Source of the DNA: Timema cristinae
Taxonomy: Eukaryota > Arthropoda > Insecta > Phasmatodea > Timematidae
Length of the DNA: 64,000 bases
Reading direction: 5' to 3'
NCBI GenBank assembly: GCA_039000515.1
Contig: JBCFYV010000001.1
Location: 63,960,621-64,024,620 of the forward strand
The notes beneath the pieces were generated by a model. The model was not told where the DNA came from. It was given only the letters and a program-made list of their open reading frames with translations, and did not search any database. A program made the position numbers and the translations under genes. Shown piece by piece: positions 46,901 to 57,099 of this stretch; position 1 is the first letter of the stretch, and each line of letters starts with the position of its first letter.

Positions 46901-47559
46901 GGACTGAAAATGATTGGGATACCAGTGTTAGAATCCTGATCGGGTGTAAGGAGATCATGAGGGTATTTTTTTCTAAGATGCTTAAAATTCTCCTTCAACG
47001 CAAATACGGGCACATTTCCAAAAAAATGTACCTTCCTCATTTCTTATCCATTGGAGTAAATTGGCGGAGAGGTGTAGTGGGAGGTAAGACACTGCACACA
47101 AACTGTATCAGTAAATAAAATTAAACACTTATGTTGTAACAGTTCCATCTATTTTTATATTTTGTTGTCAAAATAATAGAAAAGAGATTATACAAGTAAT
47201 ATGCTACTTCATGGACTAAAATTAAAACTAAATTTAAATGCATGGAGAATACAATGAAAAACATTTACTAAGTATACATTTGGTATCGGTAATATGATCT
47301 TAATTTAAACACCGGAATGATTATATTCAATATTATTTTATAAGTAGCTAGTATGGCGTAAAGTTACAGCGCTCTGATTGGCTGATTTGATCACGTGACC
47401 ACGCCTCCTCGCTCTCTGATTGGCCCTCCACCCCTCCTCCTAACAACCTTCCTCTCCTCCTAACCCCTCTTACCCCTTCCTGACTGCCTTTCCAGTCATA
47501 TTGGTTCATGTTACAAACAAGTTAGTACTTGTATTTTCTGTTTTTTTTTTATTTACTGG
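43926..47559. other. AT-rich region, nothing firm
   Basis: About 3.6 kb. A SINE-like scrap with GTTAGAATCCTGATCGGGTG lies near 46926-46945, and a GC-richer strip with TGATTGGC and CCACGCCTCC occurs at 47370-47480. No gene supported. Confidence 0.4.
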
Positions 47560-48470
47560 GTTTTCCCTGGTGACTCATACCTAGTGCCAGTATATTTCCG
47601 TCTGACATGAATTTCCCCTATGGTTATTTCCATGACGGCATGGGGTTAACGACTTGTTGTCCTCCTTCAATGTCGCAAAGGTTTATTTTTTGTTTTCTAT
47701 TTGGCAATGGGCTTTCCATGATGACTGGTGCCATTTTTTCTGTTGGACAAGACAGGAATAGATCATGACCTTGAATGATGTCAAAACCTTCCCCAACAGC
47801 GGATTTTCCCTGACGACTGGTGACAAATTGGCGGCTTGACAAGACAAGCCTCTTCTCCCCTGGGTTTTCCTAATGACTCATACCTAGTGCCAGTTTGGAG
47901 GCTTGACAAGACAGGAATAGATTGTGACCTTGAAACAGTGAGCTAGTACACGAGGTAATTGACCCTGGCAACTATTTTCCCCCTTTCCCCCTTTTATGTG
48001 CAATGGATTTTCCTGATGACTCATAACTGGTGCCAGTTTGGTGGCTCAACAAGACAGGAATAGTTCACGACCTTGAAACCGCGAGCTAGTACATGAAGTC
48101 ATTGACCCTGGCACCCCTCCCCCAGCAATGGTTTTCCCCGATTACGTCATCGCACTGTTGAACCCCTGATGACTCATACCTGGCGCCAGTTTGGCGGTTT
48201 GACAAGACGAGTCGAGACAGGAATAGATCGTGTGCTTGAAACTATGAGCTAGTACATGAGGACATTGACCCCGGTACCCCTCCCCAGGCAATGGATTTTC
48301 TCGATGACGTTATCGCACTGTCGCAACCCTGATGACTCATACCTGGCGCCAGTTTGGCGGCTCTAAAAGACTAGTAAAGACAGGAATCAATCACGACCTT
48401 GAATGATGTCACAACCCTCCCCCCTTCTATGTGGCAATGGGCTTTCCCTGGTGACGTCATCTGAGATGTG
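47560..48470 (+). repeat. Degenerate ~150-bp tandem repeat block
   Basis: The word GATGACTCATACC (TGACTCA core) recurs at about 47571, 47874, 48015, 48169 and 48331 (spacings 303, 141, 154 and 162). Each is followed by GCCAGTTTGGCGGCTTGACA, AGACAGGAATAGATCGTGAC and CTCCCC..GCAATGG.TTTTCC. Some units contain TTACGTCAT or TGACGTCAT. A further unit at 48854 received the P element, and the repeat resumes at 52802. Confidence 0.8.
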
Positions 48471-48615
48471 CGAATGTAGGTATCTGTCATGAATCGAAGG
48501 AGTAAGGTAGAAATGATCCAGCATTTACGTGGAGTGAGGGAGAGTAGAAAACCACCCCAGTTCACCCGAGCGAGATACGAACCCACGATCTCCTCCTGCC
48601 ATAACTATATGAGCT
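48425..48615 (-). mobile_element. SINE-like module, minus strand
   Basis: On the minus strand it reads TATAGTTATGGCAGGAGGAG, the B-box-like GGGTTCGTATCTCGCTCGGG, TGAACTGGGGTGGTTTT, then CTCCCTCACTCCACGTAAAT and CCTTACTCCTTCGATTCATG. The same series appears at 53090-53225 (minus) and 56690-56830 (plus). Confidence 0.7.
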
Positions 48616-48963
48616 TGACATTTAGATTGTGAACCTAACATATATTCCAGACCCGATACCACTTAAACAACAAAGGAATTTAATGTTCACGATTATATTT
48701 TGAAGCAATAATATATAACTTTTACAAAAATTCATAAGTAATACAATTATGATGAACTTGCAATTATTTAAAATATTATTTAATTTCTGCAAATATATTT
48801 TTACGAAATAATATAACTACATAAATTCATAAGTGATAACGGGGCTGAATACTGATGACTCATACGTGGCGACAGTTTGGTGGGGCGACAAGACAAATCG
48901 GCACAAGAATAGATCGTGACCTTGAATGATGTTGCAATGGGTTTTCGCCGATGACTGGAGCCA

Positions 48964-48971
48964 GTTTGACG
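48964..48971 (+). repeat. Left 8-bp target-site duplication of the P element
   Basis: GTTTGACG, identical to 52794-52801. Without the element the flanks join as CAGTTTGACGGCTTGACAAG, a normal unit of the ~150-bp repeat. Confidence 0.95.
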
Positions 48972-49270
48972 CAGGGCTATATAGTAAGGGCTGTCCCAGT
49001 TCTTTGATGCTAACGCTGCCGCCTTGGTTCCGATAGTTGGAGGGGGACCACTGGCTTGACGTCACCGGCCAGACACAGCGTGGCACCTGCCAAATCACCA
49101 CGTGTTAATACAGTAGTATTCCAATGCGTGAGGTTTACTCATTACGTTTTAAAGTTTATACAGTTTAAAGTTGGTGTTGTTTTGTGAACGTTAGTGATGT
49201 GGAGATATTGCTGTATTGTGGAGATATTGTTGAAACCTTTCATTTAAGTGTGTTTAGAACAAGAACAAGA

Positions 49271-51889
49271 ATGAGTAGCTGTGCTGTAGCAACGTGCACA
49301 AATTATTCCCGGAAAACAAAAAAACAGGGAATCAACGTTGTATATCACAGGTTCCCAAAGGATCCTGTAAGTTGTAAACTTTGGATAAATAAGTGTAAAC
49401 GATTAGACTTAGTTAATTGTAAAAATGCCTATGTGTGTAGCGACCATTTCCCTATCTCTGATTATGAGGATGATATGAAAAATCGTGTGTTAGGTTTACC
49501 ACAAAGAAAAACACTAAAAATAACCGCTATTCCATCTTTGAATTTAACGAGTCAGAGGGAACAAGGTGATGAATTGAAATTGGCTTTCCTTAGAGAAGAA
49601 AGGCTTAATGTTAGACGTACTCGTTTAGCTGCTTTGGAAAGAATTACAAATTTAAGCCCTAAAAAACCACGCGTTGAAATAAATGAAATTGTTCCGAGTT
49701 ATTCCGCCTTTGCAGAAGATAAAATTGTTAAGTGTGATAACTGTGTAAACTACGAGCAATTGCTCGACGAAACTAAAACATTGAGGAAAACTGTAGATGC
49801 CTTAAAAATCCAGTTGAACGTATTTAAGAAGGAGAAACAATTTGTTTTTAAAACATATGCTCGAAAATCTAAAAGACTTTCTAAAAAATTAGTAAGCATG
49901 TTAGTGTAACAAAATCACTAAAGCGACAATTATGCTTAATTAAACGTAAATATGAAGAAAAATGTCGTTTAACTAACTGTTTCGCAAAACTGTTAACACC
50001 CACACAACTCAAATCATTGGCCTGTAAGGGTAAAATGATTCGATGGACAAGTGAAGACATTTCACGCTCCATTATGATAAGAGCCCTATCTCGTAAAGCG
50101 TATGATTTTTGGAGAGAAAAACTTGGATTCCCTTTGCCTTCCTCATCAACTTTATGTAGGTGGTGTGCTAAGTTTACCTGTTTTCCTGGTATTCTTAACA
50201 ATGTACTGGCGCTGGTTTCAAAATGCTGTGAAGATTTACCTACAACAGATAAACTTTGTGTACTATGTTTTGATGAAATTCACATAGACAGCAGGGCTGT
50301 CTACGATGTTGGACTGGACCAAATTCTCGGCCCTCACTCCAAAGTTCAAGTTGTGCTAATTAGAGGACTATCAGCTAAATGGAAACAGCCAGTGTATTTT
50401 GATTTCGACAAGACTATGAACGAATCATTGCTTTTCCTGATTATTAACGCTGTAGAGTCTTCAGGAATCAAAGTATGTGCCATTGTTTCTGACTTAGGAG
50501 GCTGTGGAACACTGTGGAAGGAGCTCAAAATAACCACAAAAAACACATATTTTATCAATCCTACTGACTGCGATAGAAAAGTGTGGGTTTTTGCTGACAT
50601 GCCTCACTACATCAAACTTTTGAGAAACCACTTTCTCGACGAAGGACTTGTTTTAGAAGATAATACAGAGATCAATGCGGATATTTTGACTGATTTTTTT
50701 ACAGAGGGACACAGGTGAAGTTAAACTGTGCCACAAACTTTATCCTTCTTTTTTGACTATAAAGGGAAATGAGAGGCAACGAGTTATACCAGCCAAAGCA
50801 ATTTTCTCAAGAACTACGGCTAAAGCAATAGAAGTACTAGGTAAGAACAAAAAAGCGGCTGAATTTTTTGAGCTTGTAAGCTCGTTCTTTGATGTAATGA
50901 ACAGCAATTCTCCCTACCCTTCAAATTCTAGTCCCATGAGAGCTGGTTTCGGTCTCATGCCGTTTCATGACAGACAAAAAGACATTTTAAATGAAATGAA
51001 AAAAGTAACAAATACAATGCGAGTAAAAGGGAAAAAAGGTTTATTACCATTTCAAAAAGGAATTTTAATATCGATAACATCTTTGTTTGGACTCCTGGAA
51101 GATGTACGTCAAATATACGACCTCAAGTATGTTATGACCACACGCCTAACTCAAGATGTCCTAGAGAGCCTATTTAGTCAAATCCGTGGCGCTGGGCAAT
51201 TTTATGACCATCCTAGCCCAACAGAAGTCATATTACGACTCAGGAAAATCATGCTATCTAACAAGATGCCAAAACCATCGCTCAAAATCAATGTCTCCCA
51301 AATTGAAGAAGATGCTAGCAACGTCTCAGTATACTTGACTGCAGAGTTCCTGGAATCGGCAATCGAACCAGGTGAAATCGAGGAAATGGCCAGCACGTCT
51401 GTGGAAGAAGCAAATGAGTTCAAGATAGACGAGCCTGTTAAGGAGTGTGAACAACAGGAGAGATCCTGGGCTGAAGAAGAGGCTCTTGCCTACGTGGCAG
51501 GCTATGTAGCCTTCAGAGTACGAGACAAAGACCCTACACTAGGTACTATCTCAAAGCATATTTCCTCAACTTCCACTAACACTTGGATTGAAGCATTGTC
51601 CCATGGAGGATTGACAGTGCCGTCTGAATGGTGGAAGGCTACTATTAACGAGTTCGAGTCAATTTTCAAAATACTTCATGGCGAGGAAAATTCATACAGC
51701 AGACAGAGAGGTATCATGAAAGAACTTAAAAAAAGACTATCTAATAAATTTCCTCAAGTGTGTGCACAAGCTATTCATGTTTATGCAAGAGTTAGAACGT
51801 TCATTAGAATTAGACATGTAAATAGATATAAACAATGTAAGCGAAGCGAAACTAAGAAAGCTAAGAAATGGATACAATCCAAGAAATAA
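49271..51889 (+). CDS. THAP-domain P-element transposase (two single-base homopolymer shifts)
   Basis: DNA cut-and-paste transposase. The start ATG at 49271 places the THAP zinc finger at residues 1-~92: C4, C9, C56, H59 (MSSCAVATC...VCSDHF), ending in the AVPTF-like ITAIPSLNL. A basic/coiled region follows (to ~49905), then the RNase H-like core: CFDEIHID (50269-50292), VSDLGGCG, and FADMPHYIKLLRNHF, the equivalent of the P-element 'F.D.PH..K..RN' block. Next is GNERQRVIPAK (~50770) and a C-terminal region with EEALAYVAGYVAFR (~51478). The frame is lost by one base at an A6 run (49883-49888) and again at a T7 run (50694-50700). Translation is open on both sides of each break, so these could be sequencing errors or recent mutations. 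About 870 codons, similar to THAP9 as I recall it. Confidence 0.93.
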
Positions 51890-51936
51890 CAAATACGTGT
51901 AAATTTGAGAGTTCCTAATGCTATAGAGTACGCAAA

Positions 51937-51937
<1 letters not shown>

Positions 51938-51980
<43 letters not shown>
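51938..51980 (+). repeat. (TTA)n microsatellite
   Basis: About 14 ATT/TTA units, just after the transposase stop and within the P element. Confidence 0.95.
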
Positions 51981-51981
<1 letters not shown>

Positions 51982-52793
51982 AATACCAACAGTAGTATAT
52001 AAAGTGTTGTGTATTAGTTTTGCGTATGTATGAACATGTAGGCAACTTATGGTAGGGCTATTATAGTATTATATAATTCTGTTAATAAAAACGTGTGATT
52101 TGTTTTTGTTCTAATAAGTGTTGTTATATTGTTATATTATATATTTATTTTTCTGGGTTATTATTACTATTGTTATATTATGAACAATATTATTAGAGGT
52201 TCTTGTAAATTTCAAGAAGGTTTGGCTTGTTCTATTTACTACTTTGTATAGTGATTAATATCACTAGTTTAAATATTATTGACGGACCAGTCTTCCTGAC
52301 AATCTTCATTCAGTCTGTCTAAAACCAGGCGCGCTAAAATAGCTCGTAACTAAACACGTCAAACTGAGCAAAGTATTTAAGCTACAGAGATGAGTCTTAT
52401 ATCTTAATAAAATTCAGTTCATGGTCGTCATTTCGTACGCTTATACTACGCATCTATTTCAATTAGGAAAAAACTTTTCAACAGAGTGAAAATGTGTCTG
52501 CTATAAAAACTTCATTATAGTTCTTTCATTAGAAAACAATTTTTTAAAAGCAAACCAATTGGAATAAGGGAATTTTAATAACTTCCTCATGTCTTAAAAG
52601 GTTTTTATAACAAATTCTGAAAAAATTATTCTGATTGTTTAAGTAGTTTACGAGAAAATGTGAGTTATGTTTTGGAACTTTCGAGCGTTCTTTGTGTGTC
52701 ATTCGAGCTCCATCATGCCGGTGACGTCACGTCTTGAATGAGAGAGGACCACCTCCAGAGCCGTAGTGACACAGCCCTTAATATATAGCCCTG

Positions 52794-52801
52794 GTTTGAC
52801 G
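52794..52801 (+). repeat. Right 8-bp target-site duplication of the P element
   Basis: GTTTGACG directly after the terminal GCCCTG. Followed by GCTTGACAAGATAG, the continuation of the interrupted repeat unit. Confidence 0.95.
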
Positions 52802-52884
52802 GCTTGACAAGATAGAAATGGATCGTGACCATGAAACTGTGAGAAAGGTCATTGACTCTGGCAACCCTCCCCATCGGCAATGGT

Positions 52885-53705
52885 TTTTTTCCAGGTGCTG
52901 TTGCAACTAGTCATCGCAATGTCACAACCCCCTATGTAATAATGGGTTTTCCCGGTGATGTCGCAAATAGAGAGCATTGAAAAAGCTTTAATTATGAAAA
53001 TCAGGGGCATCGTAATCCTCAGTTAGGGTCCGCTATCCCCCACCACAAAAGTCTAATAAAATAGGTTGTTGGGTATCGTCCATCGACATGCGGGGATGTA
53101 GGTATCCGTCATGGACCGGAGGAGTAAGGTAGTAATCGGCTCAGAGTTTACGTGGAGTGAGGGAGAGTAGTTCACCCGAACGAGATTCGAACCCACGACC
53201 TTTCCCGCCATAACTATATGAGGGACAAATACCCTTTCGTGCAAAACGTGAGGTAGGGATGATTAAGAAAATGTTCCGGAGGGAGAAATACCTACAATTT
53301 ACACCACTAGGAATTCGATTCCTGTCCCCGTCAGAATTAGATGAGCCTGACATTTAGATGGTGTGCACGCTGGGATTCAAAGTTCGATTTTATTAGAACG
53401 GTCATACTTCCTGCACCCCCACCATTTTATAAGGCCCTTTGATGGTTGACCAGAATTTTATATCCCAGGTAGAATGTGTACACGCATTTGATTGTAGTGA
53501 GAAAAATCTAACGTCGATCACTCTTTCATCAGCAGTTTAGTGACGCCTTATACCATGCGACCATCGATGCAAGTATACAACTTTAGATGGCGTGAATACC
53601 AGGATTCAAACATTGATATCTTTAGCACAGCTGATGTCTTTATATCTGTTATAACGGTCGTACTTCCTGCACCTCCACCATTTTCGAAGGGGCTTTGTTG
53701 GTTGA
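52885..53705 (-). repeat. Left arm of an ~820-bp inverted duplication
   Basis: Reverse-complement match to 56203-57035 over its length. Shared landmarks include TGTTGGGTATCGTCCATCGA, CATGCGGGGATGTAGGTATC, TATAGTTATGGCGGG (in inverse) and CAACCAACAAAGCCCCTT (in inverse). The arm contains SINE-type B-box modules (inverse of GGGTTCGAATCTCG at 53188-53201). The arms are diverged by scattered changes and small indels, and the match stops at an A-run outside 57030. Confidence 0.85.
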
Positions 53706-53879
53706 TATTAGTTCCGTGTCATTATGTTTGGCCGGGAGATCGGATTCCAGTAAGGTGCTTCCTGGTCTGGCTCTCAATGCAAATGCGGTGTTCACTTCCT
53801 TGACCTTACCCTCTTAGAGTAATTTTCATTGTTTCAAAATAAAAGTAATTATGTTGTTACCAAAACCTATGTCAAAAAT
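53706..53879. other. Short spacer in the inverted-duplication region
   Basis: No feature recognised. Confidence 0.4.
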
Positions 53880-54116
53880 AGTCCTTTTAGCTGGAGACCC
53901 TAACTGACCAAACAAGGTGGCAGCCAGTGGACCAGGATTCGAACTCCCTGCAGTTTAGTATATTGAAAAAGTGTTGATTTAGATCTATAGGGTATTTTTT
54001 CACTCTACCACTACGTAAATGCGGGTTCTATTTTCCCAATTATTAATCCGTTAGCGTAATTAGTACTTAAGCGATAAACCGAACGGGTAGAAAGACGCGG
54101 TGCTAAAGTGTGTTAA
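53880..54116 (+). mobile_element. SINE with complete 3' core
   Basis: A tRNA-like B box remnant GGATTCGAACTCC lies near 53935. The body TTTTTTCACTCTACCACTAC then GTAAATGCGGGTTCTATTTT follows, then the core TTAGCGTAATTAGTACTTAA, GCGATAAACCGAACGGGTAG and AAAGACGCGGTGCTAA, ending at ~54116. This is the clearest version of the 3' core in the window. Confidence 0.8.
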
Positions 54117-54349
54117 GTCCGTGTGATTTCTAAATAATATGTGCAGCAGATCTCCTTTAAGTTTCCATTTTTGATACAGAATATGGGAAGGTCAGGGTAT
54201 GACAACGCAGAAAGTTATTTTCTGGGTAAATTTTCATAAATCGTTTTCAACCTCCAACTCTAGAAAAGGGAGTTAAATTCCCTTAGTAACTCTAATTTAT
54301 TCAGCCTTAATTATTTCTAGTTTTAAGTATTAGATATGTAGAACGGGGA
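54117..54349. other. Spacer, nothing recognised
   Basis: AT-rich, no feature seen. Confidence 0.4.
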
Positions 54350-54396
54350 GGCTCTGTGTGTGTGTGTGTTTTGTGTGTGTGTGCGTGCGTGCGTGT
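54350..54396 (+). repeat. (TG)n-rich microsatellite
   Basis: Runs of TGTGTG, with one TTTTG interruption, grading into TGCGTGCG. Confidence 0.9.
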
Positions 54397-54519
54397 ATTT
54401 TAAACGGACATTATAAATTTTAATAAATATACGGAGTAGGCTAAACAAATCCATGGGATAGTACTCAATTTAAAAATAAATATTATAAGCTAAACAAATC
54501 TACAGCTTATTGTACTCTC

Positions 54520-54730
54520 GGGTTTGGCGGCTACAGGCTATGAAGCACCCGGCAAAAGATATTTGGGTTCGAATCTGTGTTGGGGATTTGAATATCTGCC
54601 AAGGTGTACTGTTGGTAGTTCTCATTAAATGGTTTCCCACTCTCCCCCCACGTAAACGCTGGAACATTCCCTTACTCCCCTCCATGCAAATGTGGATTCA
54701 ACCTTCCCAATATCTAATCCGATTTGACTC
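54520..54730 (+). mobile_element. SINE copy (head and body)
   Basis: The head GGTTTGGCGGCTACAGGCTA is followed by a B box GGGTTCGAATCTG near 54566. The body TCATTAAATGGTTTCCCACT, CTCCCCCCACGTAAACGCTG and AACATTCCCTTACTCCCCTC follows, then CAATATCTAATCCG. The 3' core is replaced by unrelated sequence. Confidence 0.7.
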
Positions 54731-54849
54731 ACGGCTCTACTTCTTCTTTCAATCTGTTCAATTTGGTTTGGTTGAAGTGTACATAGAGAAGCGTCAAACT
54801 CGTAAAGATTGTTAAAACTCTAAAAAAAGAGTGCATAGTGATAGATACC

Positions 54850-55076
54850 CGCCTCGGTGATGCAGGTGGCTAACGTGGCAGATTCGTGTTGAGCTAGACT
54901 ACTGAGTATGGGGGGGAGATAAGAGTTCGAATCTTGGTGGGTTGAACTGGGGTAGTTTTTACACTCTCCCCCCACCCGAAAAGGAGGGTGAAACTCTCCC
55001 AATTTTTAGTTCCTTAGCGTAAAAAGTACTTAAGCGTATTATAACCCGAACTGTTAGTAAGACGTAGTGTTAAAAA
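54850..55076 (+). mobile_element. Full-length SINE
   Basis: The head GCCTCGGTGATGCAGGTGGC carries the A box. The B box GAGTTCGAATCTTGG is at 54923-54937. The body is TTTTTACACTCTCCCCCCAC and CCGAAAAGGAGGGTGAAACT. The core TTAGCGTAAAAAGTACTTAA, GCGTATTATAACCCGAACTG and TTAGTAAGACGTAGTGTTAA ends at 55076. All modules of the family are present in order. Confidence 0.85.
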
Positions 55077-55129
55077 AAGTAATAGATAGTAAACAGACCT
55101 ACACTAGAGGACAAAGTAGTAATCACTGC

Positions 55130-55425
55130 TTCGGTGGCCTCATGGTCTAACGCTCTACTCTCGCATTAGGCTATAAACTACTGATGACGGGGAGATTGAG
55201 GTTCGAATCTCCACCGGGTGTACTGAAGGAGGTAGTTTGAGCCCATACCTGCACTTGGAAGATTTTGTTTATGATTTCACCCTCTCATATTTAAATAAGT
55301 ACAGTAAAACTAATATTTTATACATCGGTGGACGTGAGGCTACAAGTCGTCAGGCACACACTAGGCTAACTTGACGGGGGAATAAATGTAGTAAAGCCCG
55401 AACTGGTAGTAAAAAAACGTTGTGG
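55130..55425 (+). mobile_element. SINE with diverged 3' end
   Basis: The head GGCCTCATGGTCTAACGCTC is close to the heads at 26549 and 8700. The B box GGTTCGAATCTCC is at 55200-55212, followed by GGGTGTACTGAAGGAGGTAG. The 3' core is only partly recognisable as AAGCCCGAACTGGTAGTAAA. Confidence 0.75.
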
Positions 55426-55709
55426 AAAAACAACTGTTTATATGTAGATTCCAATTTTTATACAAAGAGACTTTTAGAATATACAAGCTTTATTCAACCA
55501 AAATTTATAAAATAATACTACAGTATCGGTGATATTTTATGGGTATTAATTGTATATTAAAATAAGTTGCTTTAGATCATTTGTCTTGACGTATGAATAC
55601 GTGAAACTAGTTCAATTGGCCTTTTCTTGTTGTTCTCATGAAAAGGGGACTGTAGTTCGGTGAGACAGAGCTCAGCTGTCATGTTCATTTCTAGGATTCA
55701 TTTGGAATC

Positions 55710-55895
55710 TATAAAAATAAAAATAAGTGATTGTCTGTGTGTTTGTTTGATTGTTTGTTTGTTTGTGATGCCCAGCCAAATCTACGGCACGTAGAAATCT
55801 GAAATATTTAACATAAGTGTACGTGAGGGGGTCCGAATGCACCTCAAAACAAGATTGTTAACTAGCTTTTTAATTAGGCTATTTTTAACACAATA
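55710..55895 (+). repeat. Dispersed repeat (copy B), shared with 34521-34690
   Basis: Begins after an (A-rich) TTGTTTGTTTGTTTG run. It holds GCCCAGCCAAATCTACG, then CACGTAG, ATCTGAAAT, GGGGGTCCGAATGCA and a TTTTTAATTAGGCTA ending. Possibly a non-autonomous element, but ends are not defined. Confidence 0.75.
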
Positions 55896-56039
55896 CCACA
55901 GTGGGTCACGGTTAACTACGTGTGGGATTACTAGTCATGAATAATTTTAAAGGTTAGTGTGCCCTGATTTGCGTGAAGGTAGATAATGAAACCATCAATT
56001 CAAATGAAATATTTGATCCCAATCATTGGCAAAAAAGAA

Positions 56040-56600
56040 TAGCTCCTTGGGTAGGAATCTACCGTCACAATGCATTCTATATATGCATCGATTGTCGCAT
56101 GGTCTACAACGTCACTAGATGGCCAATAACAGAGTGATCGACATTTGATTCTCTCACATAAATCAAATGCGGGTACACATTCTAACTGGTCTATAAAAAT
56201 CTGGTCAACCAACAAAGCCCCTTATAAAATGGTGAGGGTGCAGGAAGTACGACCGTTATAACAGACATCAAGACATCAGCTGCGCTAAAGTTATCAAGGT
56301 TCAAATCCTGGTGTGCCTGCCAACTAAATTTGTATACTTGCATCGATGGTCACATGGTATAAGGCGTCACTAGACGGCTGATGAAAGAGTGATCGACGTT
56401 TGATTTTCTCACTACAATCAAATTCGAGTACACATTTTGCCTGGTCTAGAAAAATCTGATCAACCAGCCAAGCCACTTAGAAAATGCTGGGGGTGCAGGA
56501 ATTATGACCATTCTAAAGATATGGAGGTTCGAATCCCGGTGTGTACACCGTATAAATGTCAGGCTCATCTAATTCTGACCGGAGCGGGAATCGAATACCT
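56040..56600 (+). repeat. Two tandem ~255-bp modules within the right inverted-duplication arm
   Basis: TGCATCGATTGTCGCATGGT (56092) and TGCATCGATGGTCACATGGT (56339) start units of the same order: CGTCACTAGA, AGAGTGATCGACATTTGATT, GGTACACATT, CTGGTCTA.AAAAATCTG and GTGCAGGAA. Each unit ends in a B-box-like GGTTC(A/G)AATCC followed by GGTGTG. The left arm shows the same pair in inverse. Confidence 0.75.
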
Positions 56601-57035
56601 AGCGGTGTAAACTGTAGATATATCTCCCTCCGAAACATTTCTTAATCATCCCTACCGCACGTTTTGCAGGATAGGGTACGTGTCACTCATATAGTTATGG
56701 CGGGGGGAGGTGTGTGTTCGAATCACGCTCGGCTTAACTGTGGTGGTTTTATACTCTCCCTCACTCCACGTAAATTCTGGAACATTACTGCCTTACTCCT
56801 CCGATTCATAACGGATACCTACATCCCCGCATGTCGATGGACGATACCCAACAACCTATTTTATTAGACTTTTATGGTGGGGGATAGCGGCCCCTAACTG
56901 AGGATTACAATGCCCCTGATTGTGCATTATTAGAGCTGTTTCAATGCTCTCTAGTTGCGACATCAGCGGGAAAACCCAATACCACATAGAGGTTTGTGAC
57001 ATTGCGATGACTAGTTGCGACAGCACATGTAAAAA
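56203..57035 (+). repeat. Right arm of an ~820-bp inverted duplication
   Basis: Pairs in inverse with 52885-53705. It includes the SINE-like module at 56690-56830 (TATAGTTATGGCGGGG, GTTCGAATCACGCTCGGC, CTCCCTCACTCCACGTAAAT) and ends at GACTAGTTGCGACAGCAC before an A-run. About 2.5 kb separates the arms. Confidence 0.85.
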
Positions 57036-57040
57036 AACCT

Positions 57041-57099
57041 ATTAGCGTAGTTAGTGATTAAGCGAATAGTCTTAACGGGTAGTAATACGCGGTACTAAG
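57041..57099 (+). repeat. SINE 3' core fragment
   Basis: TTAGCGTAGTTAGTGATTAA, GCGAATAGTCTTAACGGGTA and GTAATACGCGGTACTAA, directly beyond the end of the inverted-duplication arm. No head in front. Confidence 0.7.

Larger units (their letters stand above)
48972..52793 (+). mobile_element. P-superfamily DNA transposon with complete ends, 3,822 bp
   Basis: Terminal inverted repeats of 23 bp: CAGGGCTATATA, then G (left) or T (right), then TAAGGGCTGT. They are flanked by a perfect 8-bp duplication, the size known for P elements. A subterminal 12-bp inverted repeat, GACGTCACCGGC, lies 86 bp from the left end (49058-49069) and 65 bp from the right end (52717-52728). A GGGGGACCAC/GGTGGTCC pair lies near both. 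The element encodes one THAP-type transposase (49271-51889). An AATAAA at 52084 may serve as its poly(A) signal. The intact ends and exact duplication indicate a recent insertion. Confidence 0.96.

Noticed and set aside
49892..49923. Tiny intron explaining the first transposase frame change
   Set aside because: GTAAGC...AAAG would restore phase but is only 32 bp, below any usual insect intron size. A single-base homopolymer change is simpler.
49881..50201. Minus-strand 106-codon frame
   Set aside because: Antisense of the P-element transposase; no motifs.
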